64,000 bases of DNA, from assembly GCA_024711345.1 (NCBI GenBank), contig JANJTA010000007.1, positions 62,001 through 126,000 of the forward strand, given 5' to 3'. The notes under the pieces were generated by a model. That model was given only the letters and a program-made list of their open reading frames with translations, ran no database searches and was not told where the DNA came from. Positions 50,922 to 59,786 of the stretch are shown piece after piece (the first letter of the stretch is position 1; each line of letters starts with the position of its first letter). The DNA is from Rhodanobacter sp. GTDB taxonomy: Bacteria; Pseudomonadota; Gammaproteobacteria; Xanthomonadales; Rhodanobacteraceae. A program made the position numbers and the translations under genes.

Positions 50922-53900
50922 CTACGCCATGGCTCGCTCGATTCGGGCAAGGACTGCATTCCGATCAGCCAGCCATTCGATACCGTCGACGTGCACTACC
51001 TGCCAGCCGCGCCGACGCAACAAGGAAGCTCGCTGGGTCCGGCGATACGCACCATCGTCGGCGTCGCCCTCATCACAAAGAACCGCCACGCGATACGCCC
51101 GCCCGGCGGCTTCACCTTCAACTGCCACATCCACCTTGAAGCGCGAGGCGCCCACATGCGCGCTGGCCTGGATACCTTTCTCGACCAACACCTCGACGAG
51201 TTGGCCGGCAAGTGGTACGAAGCCAGGCAAGACCTCTTGCACGCTGCTGGCGGAAGGGCCAGCTGCGGCACGCACCACGTCCAGCACTCGCGAGGCAAGC
51301 GAGCGATTGCCACCGGACATATGGTGGACATATTCCAGATACGCCTTGAACAGGCGAGGACCGTCATTCTTCGCACGCGCCACACTCAATTGAGCGGGGT
51401 CGAACGAGGCAACCACGATGGCTTCCTGCCGTGCGCGCGAGACGGCCACGTTCAGGCGGCGCTCGCCACCGCGCTGGCCCAGCGGGCCGAACCGCGCCGG
51501 CACGTAACGCTGCACACCGCGCGTCTTGTGAACGCGCTCTACCGGTGCATGGCCCAGCGAGAAAACAATCACGTCGCGTTCGTCGCCTTGCACGCTTTCG
51601 ATGTTCTTGACGAAGGGGCGGTCGTCGAGACGCTCTAGCGCTTCGGCAGCTCCGTACAGGTGGGCAAAATCCACTTGCGATGAACGTCGCCGGTCAATGG
51701 CATCAAGTATGGCCAGCCGCTGCGACAGGTTGAAAGTCACAATGCCGATCGTCGGTGGATGCGACCGGGCCAGCAGTTCCCCGACGAGATCCACCACGCG
51801 CTCCGCTTCAACTTCATTGCGTCCACCCTCGTATTTTGCATCGGCTACAGCAATCCAACGCAGGCTGGCCGGTACCGGTGGTCGGGACGAAGCGGGACAG
51901 GTGAGTAGCGTGCCTTCGTACATCGCGTGGTTGGAGAACGCAATCAGATCCTCGTCTTGGCAGCGATAATGCCAGTCGAGCCTGCGCGCAGGCATGCGCA
52001 AACGGGCAAGTGTCAGCAGCGATTCCGAGCTGAGAAAATCGGCGGGCTCCGCTTCTTCCTCGGTATCCGTTTCGCCCTCGTCGCGCGCGGCCTTGAAAAA
52101 GGCGGTGGGCGGCATCTGCCGGTCGTCACCCGCGATGACCACTCGCCGCGCACGCAGCAGCGCGGGGAAGCCATTGGCAACGGTACACTGCGACGCCTCG
52201 TCAAAAATCACCACATCGAACACTTGCTGGCGCGGAAACAACACGACCAGCGTTTCCGGCGACAGTAGCCACACCGGCAACGCGTCGAACAAGCCTTGCC
52301 CGGCATAGCTGTGCACGAAACTGCGTAGCGGCATCAAGCCGCGCTGCTTGGCCACTTCATGCTGCAGTTTGTCGCGGGTGGCCTGCGCGGGCGTGCGCCG
52401 CGCATACTTTTCAGCTGCGGGCATGGCAAGCAGGGGTACCGCGTCAGCGCCATTGAGCACGCGGTGACGAGATGCCAGTGCCTGAGCTTCCAGTGCTTCA
52501 TTCAGCTGACGAGTGGCACTGTCGTCCACCTCACCGCTGCGCAGGGCACCCGGTAACGCGTCGTGCCCCGCCTGTACACGACCCATTGCCCACGCCTTCA
52601 GCAGAATGGACGACCATGCGCCAGAAGGCGCGTCGGCACACGCGGCAACCGCGAGGGGACCACATGCATCCACGGTCAAAGCTTCGGCGAGGTGTCGATC
52701 GAGTTCAGCGGCACGGTCAGCATGCTGCGCGAAGATGCGATACCGGACATCAAGTTCCGTAGCGGTGGTGCTCGGAGTCAGGTCATGAAAAATCTCGGCA
52801 GCAGCGCGATTGGCCGCGACATGTTTGCGCCACGCCTGCGCAGCGGCCAGACGGTCGAATACCGTTTGCCGCCACGCCTTTGCATCGCCGTTGATCCACG
52901 CATCCAGCGCTGTCAACGCATTCCGGACGCGAGCCAGACAATGTAGTGGTTCGGCAATGCCGGCTACGCGCTGCAAGGACCGAGCAACCTGTCCGGCGTC
53001 GCCGACGAGCACCCGCTCAAGTCCGGTCCGGACAGCGATCTGGTCGAAACTTGCCCACAACCGCGCCAGTCGCAGCCGCCGATGCAGGTCACGCAATAAG
53101 GCGTCGTCGATCGGTCGGCCCAAGGCATCCGGCCAGACATCCGCCAGCTGTCGCTTGATGGTGCCGCGCGCCTTCCACCAGCCTGGCGACAGGTAACGCA
53201 AGAACGAGGTGCCTTGGACCAAAAGCGCCTGTACGCACTGCTCGAACGCCGGCGTGGTATCGACACGTACCGGTGCGGGATGGGCCTGCCACGCTTCCGA
53301 CGCGCTCATCCAGTCCGCCCGCAAGGCAAGCAAAGGCGTACAGCGATCGTCAGGACGTTCCAGCAGAGCTGCCGCCAGGGCATCAACATCCTTGATGGAG
53401 GTGATCGCCTTGTGCGCTATCAACAGTTCCTCCATGTGCGACTCGCTGGCAGCAGGCGCGACACCTTGGCGCGCTGCTGCCGCTTCGACAGCAGCAGCGG
53501 CGCGCACTGCCTGCATGAGCGATTCGGCGAGGCTTGCGCGTGCTTCGCGCGTACTCCCGGCCAGCGAGCGTCGCTGGTGTGTCGCTGAAGGGCGCCACGG
53601 ACTGCCCGGCACCATCAAGTCAGCCCAGGGCCGGCAAACCTGCGCCAGCTTCGCCAGTTTGAGCGCGCTACCGAGCGAAAGACCTGCCAGTGGCGGCATG
53701 GCCTGGGGCACGGCAGCAGCAATGCCTGCGGCATAGGTGGCCAGCTTGCCCAGCGGCGGTTCACCCGCAGTCGAACGGCGCATATGCGCGATGCGCGGGC
53801 GCAGCCTTCCAGCGAACTGCGCGACGTCCTCCGCGGTAGACGCAAGCGCGGCATGGCCGCCGGTTCTGGACTCCAGGCGGTCGCGAATCTTGCGGAACAG

Positions 53901-56579
53901 CGTCTTGCGGTCATCGGCCACGTCGTGCACCACGCCCACGAGAGCATCGAACCCGACCCCCGCCAGGCGCTGGGCAACCACGTCCAGCGCCGCACGCTTC
54001 TCGGATACCACCGCCACGCGCTCGCCGCGCGCGAGCGCATCCGCCACCAGGTTCACGATCACCTGGCTCTTGCCCGTACCTGGCGGACCATCGACGACCA
54101 TGGCGCGCGTAATGCCTGCCATGCGCACCACATCCACCTGCGAAGGGTCGGCAGCGATCACCACAGTCGGCGACTGGGCGGTTGACTCGGGTGCACCCAA
54201 CTCAGACGCATGGCCCGTACTCAGGGATGCCGGCAAAAGTGCATTGGCGCAACCCAGCAGCGCATGCACGTCCGCGCCAGGCAATTCCAATTCGGCGAGC
54301 AACTGCTCATAGTCGTGCAGCAGTTCGGAGCGTGACTGCGGAAACAGGCCAACGACGGCACAGGCTTCGAGTTCAAGTCGACAGCCCTTCCAGGCAACCA
54401 TGTCGTCATCGAGCGGGTCGAGCGTATGCAGTGCAGCATCGATCTCGAAAATGTCCATGCCGATCTGGCGCAGATGATTCGTCAGTGCCGCTATGCCCTG
54501 ACTGGCATCGGCCGCAAGTGCGTCGAGCTTGATTGCCTGATCGTCTGCAAAAGGCCGGTTCGCCTTGAGATGGATGAGCCGAAACAGTGCCTGGTTGGCG
54601 ATCGGTGGCTCATCTGCCATATGCACCAACGCCATGCCGCCGATGCCGTCCGGCTCCAGCTCCACTGGATGCAACAGTAGAGGTGCACGCACCACATAGC
54701 CGTTCACCACACCGCGCACGAAACCGACGCCGAGATGCAGGTCGCGTGCGCCGGTCTCCTCACGCCGCGCCAAGTGCTCGCGCCGCAGCTCGACAAGCTG
54801 GCGTAGAAGGCTGGCGGCCTCCTTCGACTCGCCAGCCTGTTCCGCCTGCACCAGCACCACGCGACGAGCGTCCTGCGCCAGCGTCAGGCAGCGATCGGCA
54901 TGCCCGACCGAGATACGCGACAGGGCGGCGAGGTCGAACGCGCGACCGACGCGTACTTCACGGAGCCGCACCGATGGACTGCGCCCGTCACCGCTGATGA
55001 GCTCGTCACGCAGGCGCTGGATGGCGCGCAGCAACGCATCCCGCTGCAAAGGCGGCGGCGGCGTCACGGTTGCCGTTGCGTGCCTGGGCGACAACGCAAT
55101 GATTCCATCCAGGTCGACCGTGGCGAAATCGGCCGACGTGGAAAGGTCAGCACGTTCCAGCGCCGCCGCAAGCCGCGCGAGCACAGCACCCTCACGGCGT
55201 GTTTCGCCCACCAGGCGCAGCAGCTGGCGCAAGGTAGTCTGCGACCCACCACGTCGCCAGATGGCGGCGAGATAAACATCCAGCGCCTGCGCAGCATCAC
55301 GCGCACGCACCGGCAGCGGCTTGGCGGCGCTCTCCTCACGACGTTCCACCGTGATCCGACGAAGCACCGTGCGCGTCAACGTACCGAACAGCTCCTCACC
55401 GCCAAGCAAGCGACCTATTTCCATGACACGCGCGAACTCGCGTTCGTCCGCCACGCCGTCGGCCGTGAGCACGTGGATCAACAGGTTGAAAAGTGGGCGC
55501 AGGAACGATGAACCCCAAACCTTGGCCAGCGGCGCCAGCTCCTCGACGCGTTGTGCCGCTTGTGCCGGATCGAGCAGGCGGCGCCAGTCGGGCACCAACG
55601 AGGCAAAGGTGCGCTCCAGCACCTCAGCCTCTTCATCGCTGAGGTTGTCATCGGCCATCGACACCAGCACGGCAGCTGCCAGCGCCAGTTCATGCAGCTC
55701 TGCGGGCGGCGGCTCCAGGTACTGGAACGCGCCGTCGAGCCCGGGCTGGTGCAATACGCGCTCTATCAGGGCATCCACCTCGTCGAGCGTGCGCGTACCG
55801 GGGCCGCAACCGGTCAACTCGCGATACAGCGCGGTTTCGCTGAACAACCACGCGGCCCAGGCGCGCACGCCGTGTTCGGGGTGAGTGACGCCCTGTGCAC
55901 TGTCACCATCCATGAGGCATGCCTCCACCAGCTCGCGACACTGGGCGAGATAGCCGGCCGTATCGCCGCCGAGATCTTCCGCGGGCAAGCCGGTGGTCGC
56001 CACCATTTCCAGGCGCAACAGCGCATCGAGATCCCGCGTTGCGAGCAGGGCGTAGCGGTCGGCAGTCAGCTCACGCGCCATCGAAAGAGTGGAGGCAACC
56101 AGCGCAAGCTCTGCCGGCGCATCTTCCGCCAGCGCCAGTGACGTAGCCAGCGCACTCACCTGCGCATGCGGTGAATCCGGTCCGTGCGCGATGAAATGGC
56201 CAAACTCGTGACCGATCACCGCACGCAAGGCACCGTCGTCGAGCAGGGACAAAAGCCGCCCCTGGATCTCCATCAGGATCGGCTCGCGCAAGAGGTGCAT
56301 CGCCGCGTTCTCACGGCCAGCAGACTGGTAGATCTCGACAGGCAAGGTCAGCCCGAACGCGTCCCGGACCTCGATTGCTGCCGCGATGGCTTTGGGTGCC
56401 ATTGCTTCGGTGAGTCGCACGGCCCTCCCCAGCAACTGACGGCGCACCGCGTCGGGCTCGGGTAACGCGTATTGCGCTGCCGTCAGGGCCACTCCTGCAT
56501 CCAGCGCGAGGCGCTCGAGCAGCGCATGCTCGACGCGCACCCGTACACGCGCCTCTTCGGCAATCCGTCCTGGCTCCAT
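50922..56579 (-). CDS. M48 peptidase-TerB-SF1 helicase-nuclease fusion (candidate defence protein)
   Basis: A 1,885-residue multidomain protein. Residues about 65-195: M48-type metallopeptidase with AVIGHEFGHFIAH (His124, Glu125, His128) and third ligand Glu170 in MARELTADRYA. About 295-395: paired TerB-like motifs (MADDNLSDEEAEVLERTF; LTADGVADEREFARVMEIG). About 595-720: a DUF4011-like lead-in (VVRAPLLLHPVELE, then PIANQALFRLI). From 815: SF1 helicase with Walker A GPPGTGKS (831-838), DEAS (about 1459), GDDRQMPP, DWHYRCQDEDL, VQGDERDVIVFSLG and LNVAVSRARQE (about 1709). The C-terminal 110 residues match a Vsr/MTES_1575-type nuclease (FKVDVAV, VLCDEGD, SLLRRRGWQVVHVDGIEW). ATG 56579 has AGGGGG seven bases upstream. 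Base composition is lower than in neighbours. No partner genes are adjacent. Function is inferred, perhaps phage or plasmid defence. Confidence 0.85.
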   Translation of the reverse strand: MEPGRIAEEARVRVRVEHALLERLALDAGVALTAAQYALPEPDAVRRQLLGRAVRLTEAMAPKAIAAAIEVRDAFGLTLPVEIYQSAGRENAAMHLLREPILMEIQGRLLSLLDDGALRAVIGHEFGHFIAHGPDSPHAQVSALATSLALAEDAPAELALVASTLSMARELTADRYALLATRDLDALLRLEMVATTGLPAEDLGGDTAGYLAQCRELVEACLMDGDSAQGVTHPEHGVRAWAAWLFSETALYRELTGCGPGTRTLDEVDALIERVLHQPGLDGAFQYLEPPPAELHELALAAAVLVSMADDNLSDEEAEVLERTFASLVPDWRRLLDPAQAAQRVEELAPLAKVWGSSFLRPLFNLLIHVLTADGVADEREFARVMEIGRLLGGEELFGTLTRTVLRRITVERREESAAKPLPVRARDAAQALDVYLAAIWRRGGSQTTLRQLLRLVGETRREGAVLARLAAALERADLSTSADFATVDLDGIIALSPRHATATVTPPPPLQRDALLRAIQRLRDELISGDGRSPSVRLREVRVGRAFDLAALSRISVGHADRCLTLAQDARRVVLVQAEQAGESKEAASLLRQLVELRREHLARREETGARDLHLGVGFVRGVVNGYVVRAPLLLHPVELEPDGIGGMALVHMADEPPIANQALFRLIHLKANRPFADDQAIKLDALAADASQGIAALTNHLRQIGMDIFEIDAALHTLDPLDDDMVAWKGCRLELEACAVVGLFPQSRSELLHDYEQLLAELELPGADVHALLGCANALLPASLSTGHASELGAPESTAQSPTVVIAADPSQVDVVRMAGITRAMVVDGPPGTGKSQVIVNLVADALARGERVAVVSEKRAALDVVAQRLAGVGFDALVGVVHDVADDRKTLFRKIRDRLESRTGGHAALASTAEDVAQFAGRLRPRIAHMRRSTAGEPPLGKLATYAAGIAAAVPQAMPPLAGLSLGSALKLAKLAQVCRPWADLMVPGSPWRPSATHQRRSLAGSTREARASLAESLMQAVRAAAAVEAAAARQGVAPAASESHMEELLIAHKAITSIKDVDALAAALLERPDDRCTPLLALRADWMSASEAWQAHPAPVRVDTTPAFEQCVQALLVQGTSFLRYLSPGWWKARGTIKRQLADVWPDALGRPIDDALLRDLHRRLRLARLWASFDQIAVRTGLERVLVGDAGQVARSLQRVAGIAEPLHCLARVRNALTALDAWINGDAKAWRQTVFDRLAAAQAWRKHVAANRAAAEIFHDLTPSTTATELDVRYRIFAQHADRAAELDRHLAEALTVDACGPLAVAACADAPSGAWSSILLKAWAMGRVQAGHDALPGALRSGEVDDSATRQLNEALEAQALASRHRVLNGADAVPLLAMPAAEKYARRTPAQATRDKLQHEVAKQRGLMPLRSFVHSYAGQGLFDALPVWLLSPETLVVLFPRQQVFDVVIFDEASQCTVANGFPALLRARRVVIAGDDRQMPPTAFFKAARDEGETDTEEEAEPADFLSSESLLTLARLRMPARRLDWHYRCQDEDLIAFSNHAMYEGTLLTCPASSRPPVPASLRWIAVADAKYEGGRNEVEAERVVDLVGELLARSHPPTIGIVTFNLSQRLAILDAIDRRRSSQVDFAHLYGAAEALERLDDRPFVKNIESVQGDERDVIVFSLGHAPVERVHKTRGVQRYVPARFGPLGQRGGERRLNVAVSRARQEAIVVASFDPAQLSVARAKNDGPRLFKAYLEYVHHMSGGNRSLASRVLDVVRAAAGPSASSVQEVLPGFVPLAGQLVEVLVEKGIQASAHVGASRFKVDVAVEGEAAGRAYRVAVLCDEGDADDGAYRRTQRASLLRRRGWQVVHVDGIEWLADRNAVLARIERAMA

Positions 56580-56941
56580 GGCTACCCCCTGCCGCCCCTG
56601 TTCTCGCTTATCAAGCAGCGCATGGGCAGACAAGTCAAGCTGACGACCGCCGACTCCGCGCCAATAGATTCTTCTTGTGCACCGGACGAACGGATCCGCA
56701 GCAGCAGCACCCAAGACATTCGCCGCCGAGCTCGCAACACGCGAGCAGTACTACGCTGCCGGTGAAGTAGAGCCTCAAACTGCGAGCCTCGCTTCTTCCT
56801 CTGCCTGCAGGGGAGAGCCTGGGAGGGGCGATCCTCGCCAGCGGAGGAAGCTGCATCGAGCTTCGACCACGGCTGTCGCGGCCTGCCGATGCCCTCCATC
56901 CCGGGAGTCGAACCGGATTCACGCATAGAGCGCGGCACGCC
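56580..56941. other. 362-bp region between helicase fusion and pqqU
   Basis: No gene is supported; short overlapping frames here have low-complexity, unrecognisable products. It holds the helicase promoter candidate and, at 56901-56918, a sequence whose minus-strand reading ATCCGGTTCGACTCCCGG resembles a tRNA T-arm with one stem mismatch. No full tRNA or CCA end follows. Confidence 0.4.
56608..56638 (-). promoter_or_regulatory. Weak candidate promoter of the helicase fusion gene
   Basis: On the minus strand TTGACT (five of six to the -35 consensus) lies about 55 bases before the start. The -10 at 17-19 bases spacing (CTTGAT to TGATAA) is poor. Confidence 0.25.
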
Positions 56942-59101
56942 CTAGAAAACCAGCCGCATCCCCAGCATCCAGGTGCGGCCCGGGCCCGGTTCGAAATAGC
57001 GTCCGTTGCTGTCGTTGACGATCACCGAACCGATGTAGCGGCGGTCACCGAGGTTGTCCACGCGGGCAGTCAGCTGCAGGCGGGTGTGCGCGGCCAGGGC
57101 CACGGTATAGCCGGCTTCCACGCCGACCAGGCCATAGCCGGCGGCGTGTTCGCTGGCGGCATCGTTGACGGTCACCGCGCCCACGCCGGTCAGGTCCAGG
57201 CTTTCGTGCCAGCCCAGCTCGCCGCCGTGGCGGATGCGCAGCGAGCCGTAGTTCTCCGGCACGCCCGGCATGCGGGTACCGGCGGCCACCGGCAGGCTGA
57301 CCGCCGCGCAGGGCGTGGCGCGGCAGGCGAGGAAGCCGCTGCGGAAGCGCGCCTGCAGATGGGTGAAGCCGGCGCCGAGCTGCCAGTCCCCGCCAAGTTC
57401 GCCGCTCAGCGAGAATTCGACACCCTGGCGCCGCGTGCGGCCCACGTTCTGGTAGGTGGAGCGGCCGTTCTCGCTGGTCCTGACCGCCAGCTCGTCGCGC
57501 GTATCGGCACGGAACGCCGCCGCGTCGAACGCCAGCGCACGGCTGAGCTGCCACTTCGCGCCGAGCTCCAGGTTGCGGCTGCGCGCCGGGCGCAGGTCGA
57601 AGGCGAGGCCCGGCCGGCCGTCGCTGCGATAGCCCAGTTCGTTGAAGCTTGGCGTTTCGAAACCCTTGCCGTAGCTGGCGTAGAGCCGCAGGTTGTCGCC
57701 TGGCCGGAATACCAGCCCGGCCATCGGCGTGGTGGCGGCGTAGTCCACGCCGCCGCTGTCGTCCGGATTGGTCGCCGTGACGTAGCGGTCGCGCGTACGG
57801 AAGCGCACCTCGTCATGCCGCACGCCCAGCAGCAGCGACCAGTGCTCGGCGAAATGCCAGTACCACTGCGCATACGGGTCGATGCTGTCGACGTTGTCGT
57901 TCTCGTCGCGGCGCAGGGCGCCGCGGACGCCCAGCGTGTCACCGACGAAGTTGTTGTAGCCGCGACGATGCTGCCGCTGGCCGTCGGCGCTGACGCCCAG
58001 GACGAGTTCATAGCCGCGACCGGCCAGGCGGCCGGCATGCGTCCAGCGTGCATCGAGGCCGCCGTAGTCGGTATCCAGCGCCACCACGCCGCCCGGCGAC
58101 AGCGGGTTCTGCTCCACGCGCGCCGGAATCGACTGGTACTGCAGGATGCGGCGCTGGCCGGCATAAGCCATCGCGCGCAGCGTGTCGTTGCCGCCGAACG
58201 ACTGCTCGTAGACGGCGCCCAGCTGGTTCTGCTCGATGCGTTTGCGGGTGTCGTACTGCAGCGCGGGCGCGGCGACCTGCCGTGGATCGGCATCGACCTG
58301 CGCCCGGGTGAGTCCGAGCGGATCCTGCGCGGTCGGCTGGTGCAGGCGGTTCGCCACCAGGGTGAGCCGCTTGCCATCGCCCAGGGCCACGCCGAACCGG
58401 GCGTTGTCCGATTCGCGGCGCACCCGGCTGTGCGGCCGGTAGCCGCCGGCAACGAAGAGCGAGCCGGCGAGGTTGTAGTCGACCGGCCCCAGCATGCCGC
58501 GCGTGTCGATGCTGGCGCGGAAGCCGTCGTGGCTGCCGGCATGCAGGCCCAGCGTGGTCAGCGGCGTCGGCGTGCCCTCGGCGCTCCACAGCTGCACCAC
58601 GCCGCCGGCGGCGTTGCCGTAGAGCACCGAGAACGGGCCACGCAGTATCTCGATGCGGTCGGCCGCATCGAAGTTGAAGTGCGACACCTGGCCCTGCCCG
58701 TCCGGCAGGGTGGCCGGGATGCCGTCGACATACAGCCGGATGCTGCGCACGCCGAAGGTCGCGCGCGAGCCGAAGCCGCGGATCGAGAGCTGCACGTCCT
58801 GCGCGTAGTTCTGCCGGTCGCGCGCCAGGATGCCCGGCACGCCGACCAGCGACTCGGAGAGGTTCACGCCCGGCTGGCCCACGACGGCGGGCTGGACCCG
58901 CACCACGCTGAGCGCGGCGGGAAGATCGGACGGGGCAATGTCCAGGCGCATTGCGCTGACCTGCACCGCGGGCAAGGTGGTGGCTTTCGCGCGCCCGGCC
59001 GCAACCATCTCCCGCGCGGCGGCCGGTGGCGGGGCAAGTCCGAGACAAGACAGCACCGCGACGATGGCCAGGGCGTGACGGTCGGAAAATCGCCAGTACA
59101 T
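56942..59101 (-). CDS. pqqU: TonB-dependent PQQ receptor PqqU/YncD homologue
   Basis: A 719-residue outer-membrane TonB-dependent receptor. A signal peptide ends near PPPAAA-RE. From memory of E. coli YncD (PqqU, the pyrroloquinoline quinone importer), the match is close along the chain: VNLSESLVGVPGI, DRQNYAQDVQLSIRGFGSR, GIPATLPDGQGQ, QYDTRKRIEQNQ, RRGYNNF, SYGKGFETPSFNEL, and YIGSVIVNDSNGRYFEPGPG at the C-terminus. It lacks a strong Shine-Dalgarno; ATG 59101 gives a good signal peptide, while the frame remains open to 59281. It is divergent from a membrane protein gene and a PQQ-type sugar dehydrogenase gene, which supports PQQ as the ligand. Orthology is strong but not measured. Confidence 0.9.
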   Translation of the reverse strand: MYWRFSDRHALAIVAVLSCLGLAPPPAAAREMVAAGRAKATTLPAVQVSAMRLDIAPSDLPAALSVVRVQPAVVGQPGVNLSESLVGVPGILARDRQNYAQDVQLSIRGFGSRATFGVRSIRLYVDGIPATLPDGQGQVSHFNFDAADRIEILRGPFSVLYGNAAGGVVQLWSAEGTPTPLTTLGLHAGSHDGFRASIDTRGMLGPVDYNLAGSLFVAGGYRPHSRVRRESDNARFGVALGDGKRLTLVANRLHQPTAQDPLGLTRAQVDADPRQVAAPALQYDTRKRIEQNQLGAVYEQSFGGNDTLRAMAYAGQRRILQYQSIPARVEQNPLSPGGVVALDTDYGGLDARWTHAGRLAGRGYELVLGVSADGQRQHRRGYNNFVGDTLGVRGALRRDENDNVDSIDPYAQWYWHFAEHWSLLLGVRHDEVRFRTRDRYVTATNPDDSGGVDYAATTPMAGLVFRPGDNLRLYASYGKGFETPSFNELGYRSDGRPGLAFDLRPARSRNLELGAKWQLSRALAFDAAAFRADTRDELAVRTSENGRSTYQNVGRTRRQGVEFSLSGELGGDWQLGAGFTHLQARFRSGFLACRATPCAAVSLPVAAGTRMPGVPENYGSLRIRHGGELGWHESLDLTGVGAVTVNDAASEHAAGYGLVGVEAGYTVALAAHTRLQLTARVDNLGDRRYIGSVIVNDSNGRYFEPGPGRTWMLGMRLVF

Positions 59102-59348
59102 GCTGGCCAGTGTGTCATGAAGCACGACGACCCGTGCGCGCCGCGCACGCATCACGCATGCATCACGCCCCCGCTCACAACATAGCGGTTGGCAGGCACG
59201 GTCCGGTGCAACTGCCCGCGCCTGTTCGCAGCGGGAAGAGTTGCGCGCAGGGGAGGGTTCGGCATTCCGCCTGGCAACCATTTCTCCCTACGCCACGACG
59301 CGGATCGTCCCCGCCATCGCCAGCGTTCTTCCTGCCGAGGAGCCGCCC

Positions 59349-59786
59349 GTGAACACCGCACCGCATCGCTCCGTCCTGGCCAACACGGTCTATGGCCTGC
59401 TCAATCCCCTGCCGTTCGGCTTCTTCGCCGCCGCGCTGATCTTCGACATCCTCTATGCCCGCACCGCGGTCGTCATGTGGAACAAGGGCGCCGCGTGGCT
59501 GATCGTGTTCGGCCTGCTGCTCGCGGTGATCCCGCGCTTCGTCAACCTCGCCCAGGTGTGGATCACCTCCCGCCACCTCGCCCGGCGCGCCGACCGGCTG
59601 GATTTCTGGCTCAACCTGCTGGCCATCGTGGCGGCGATCTTCAATGCGTTCGTGCACAGCCGCGATGCCTACGCCGTGGTGCCCGTCGGTGCCTGGTTGT
59701 CGGCATGCACGGTCGTCCTGCTGGCCATCGCCCATGTCGTGATGGCCGTGCATCACTCGGCGGCGGGGGAACACGTCCATGAATGA
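59349..59786 (+). CDS. DUF2231 membrane protein
   Basis: A 145-residue inner-membrane protein with four hydrophobic helices (LPFGFFAAALIFDILYA; GAAWLIVFGLLLAVIP; FWLNLLAIVAAIFNAFV; ACTVVLLAIAHVVMAV) and histidines near the third and fourth helices (FVHSRDAY, HVVMAVHHS) that could bind a cofactor such as heme. The start is GTG 59349, with GAGGAG six bases upstream. It overlaps the dehydrogenase gene by eight bases. Members of this family often accompany periplasmic dehydrogenases, so a role in electron transfer to the respiratory chain is possible; this is inference. Confidence 0.85.
   Translation: MNTAPHRSVLANTVYGLLNPLPFGFFAAALIFDILYARTAVVMWNKGAAWLIVFGLLLAVIPRFVNLAQVWITSRHLARRADRLDFWLNLLAIVAAIFNAFVHSRDAYAVVPVGAWLSACTVVLLAIAHVVMAVHHSAAGEHVHE

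Noticed and set aside
56880-56925. Complete tRNA gene on the minus strand
   Set aside because: Only a T-arm-like piece is present; no acceptor stem pairing, anticodon arm or CCA end could be found.
56582-56938. 118-codon minus-strand frame upstream of the helicase fusion
   Set aside because: Low-complexity product overlapping the helicase control region, with no domain and no good start signal.
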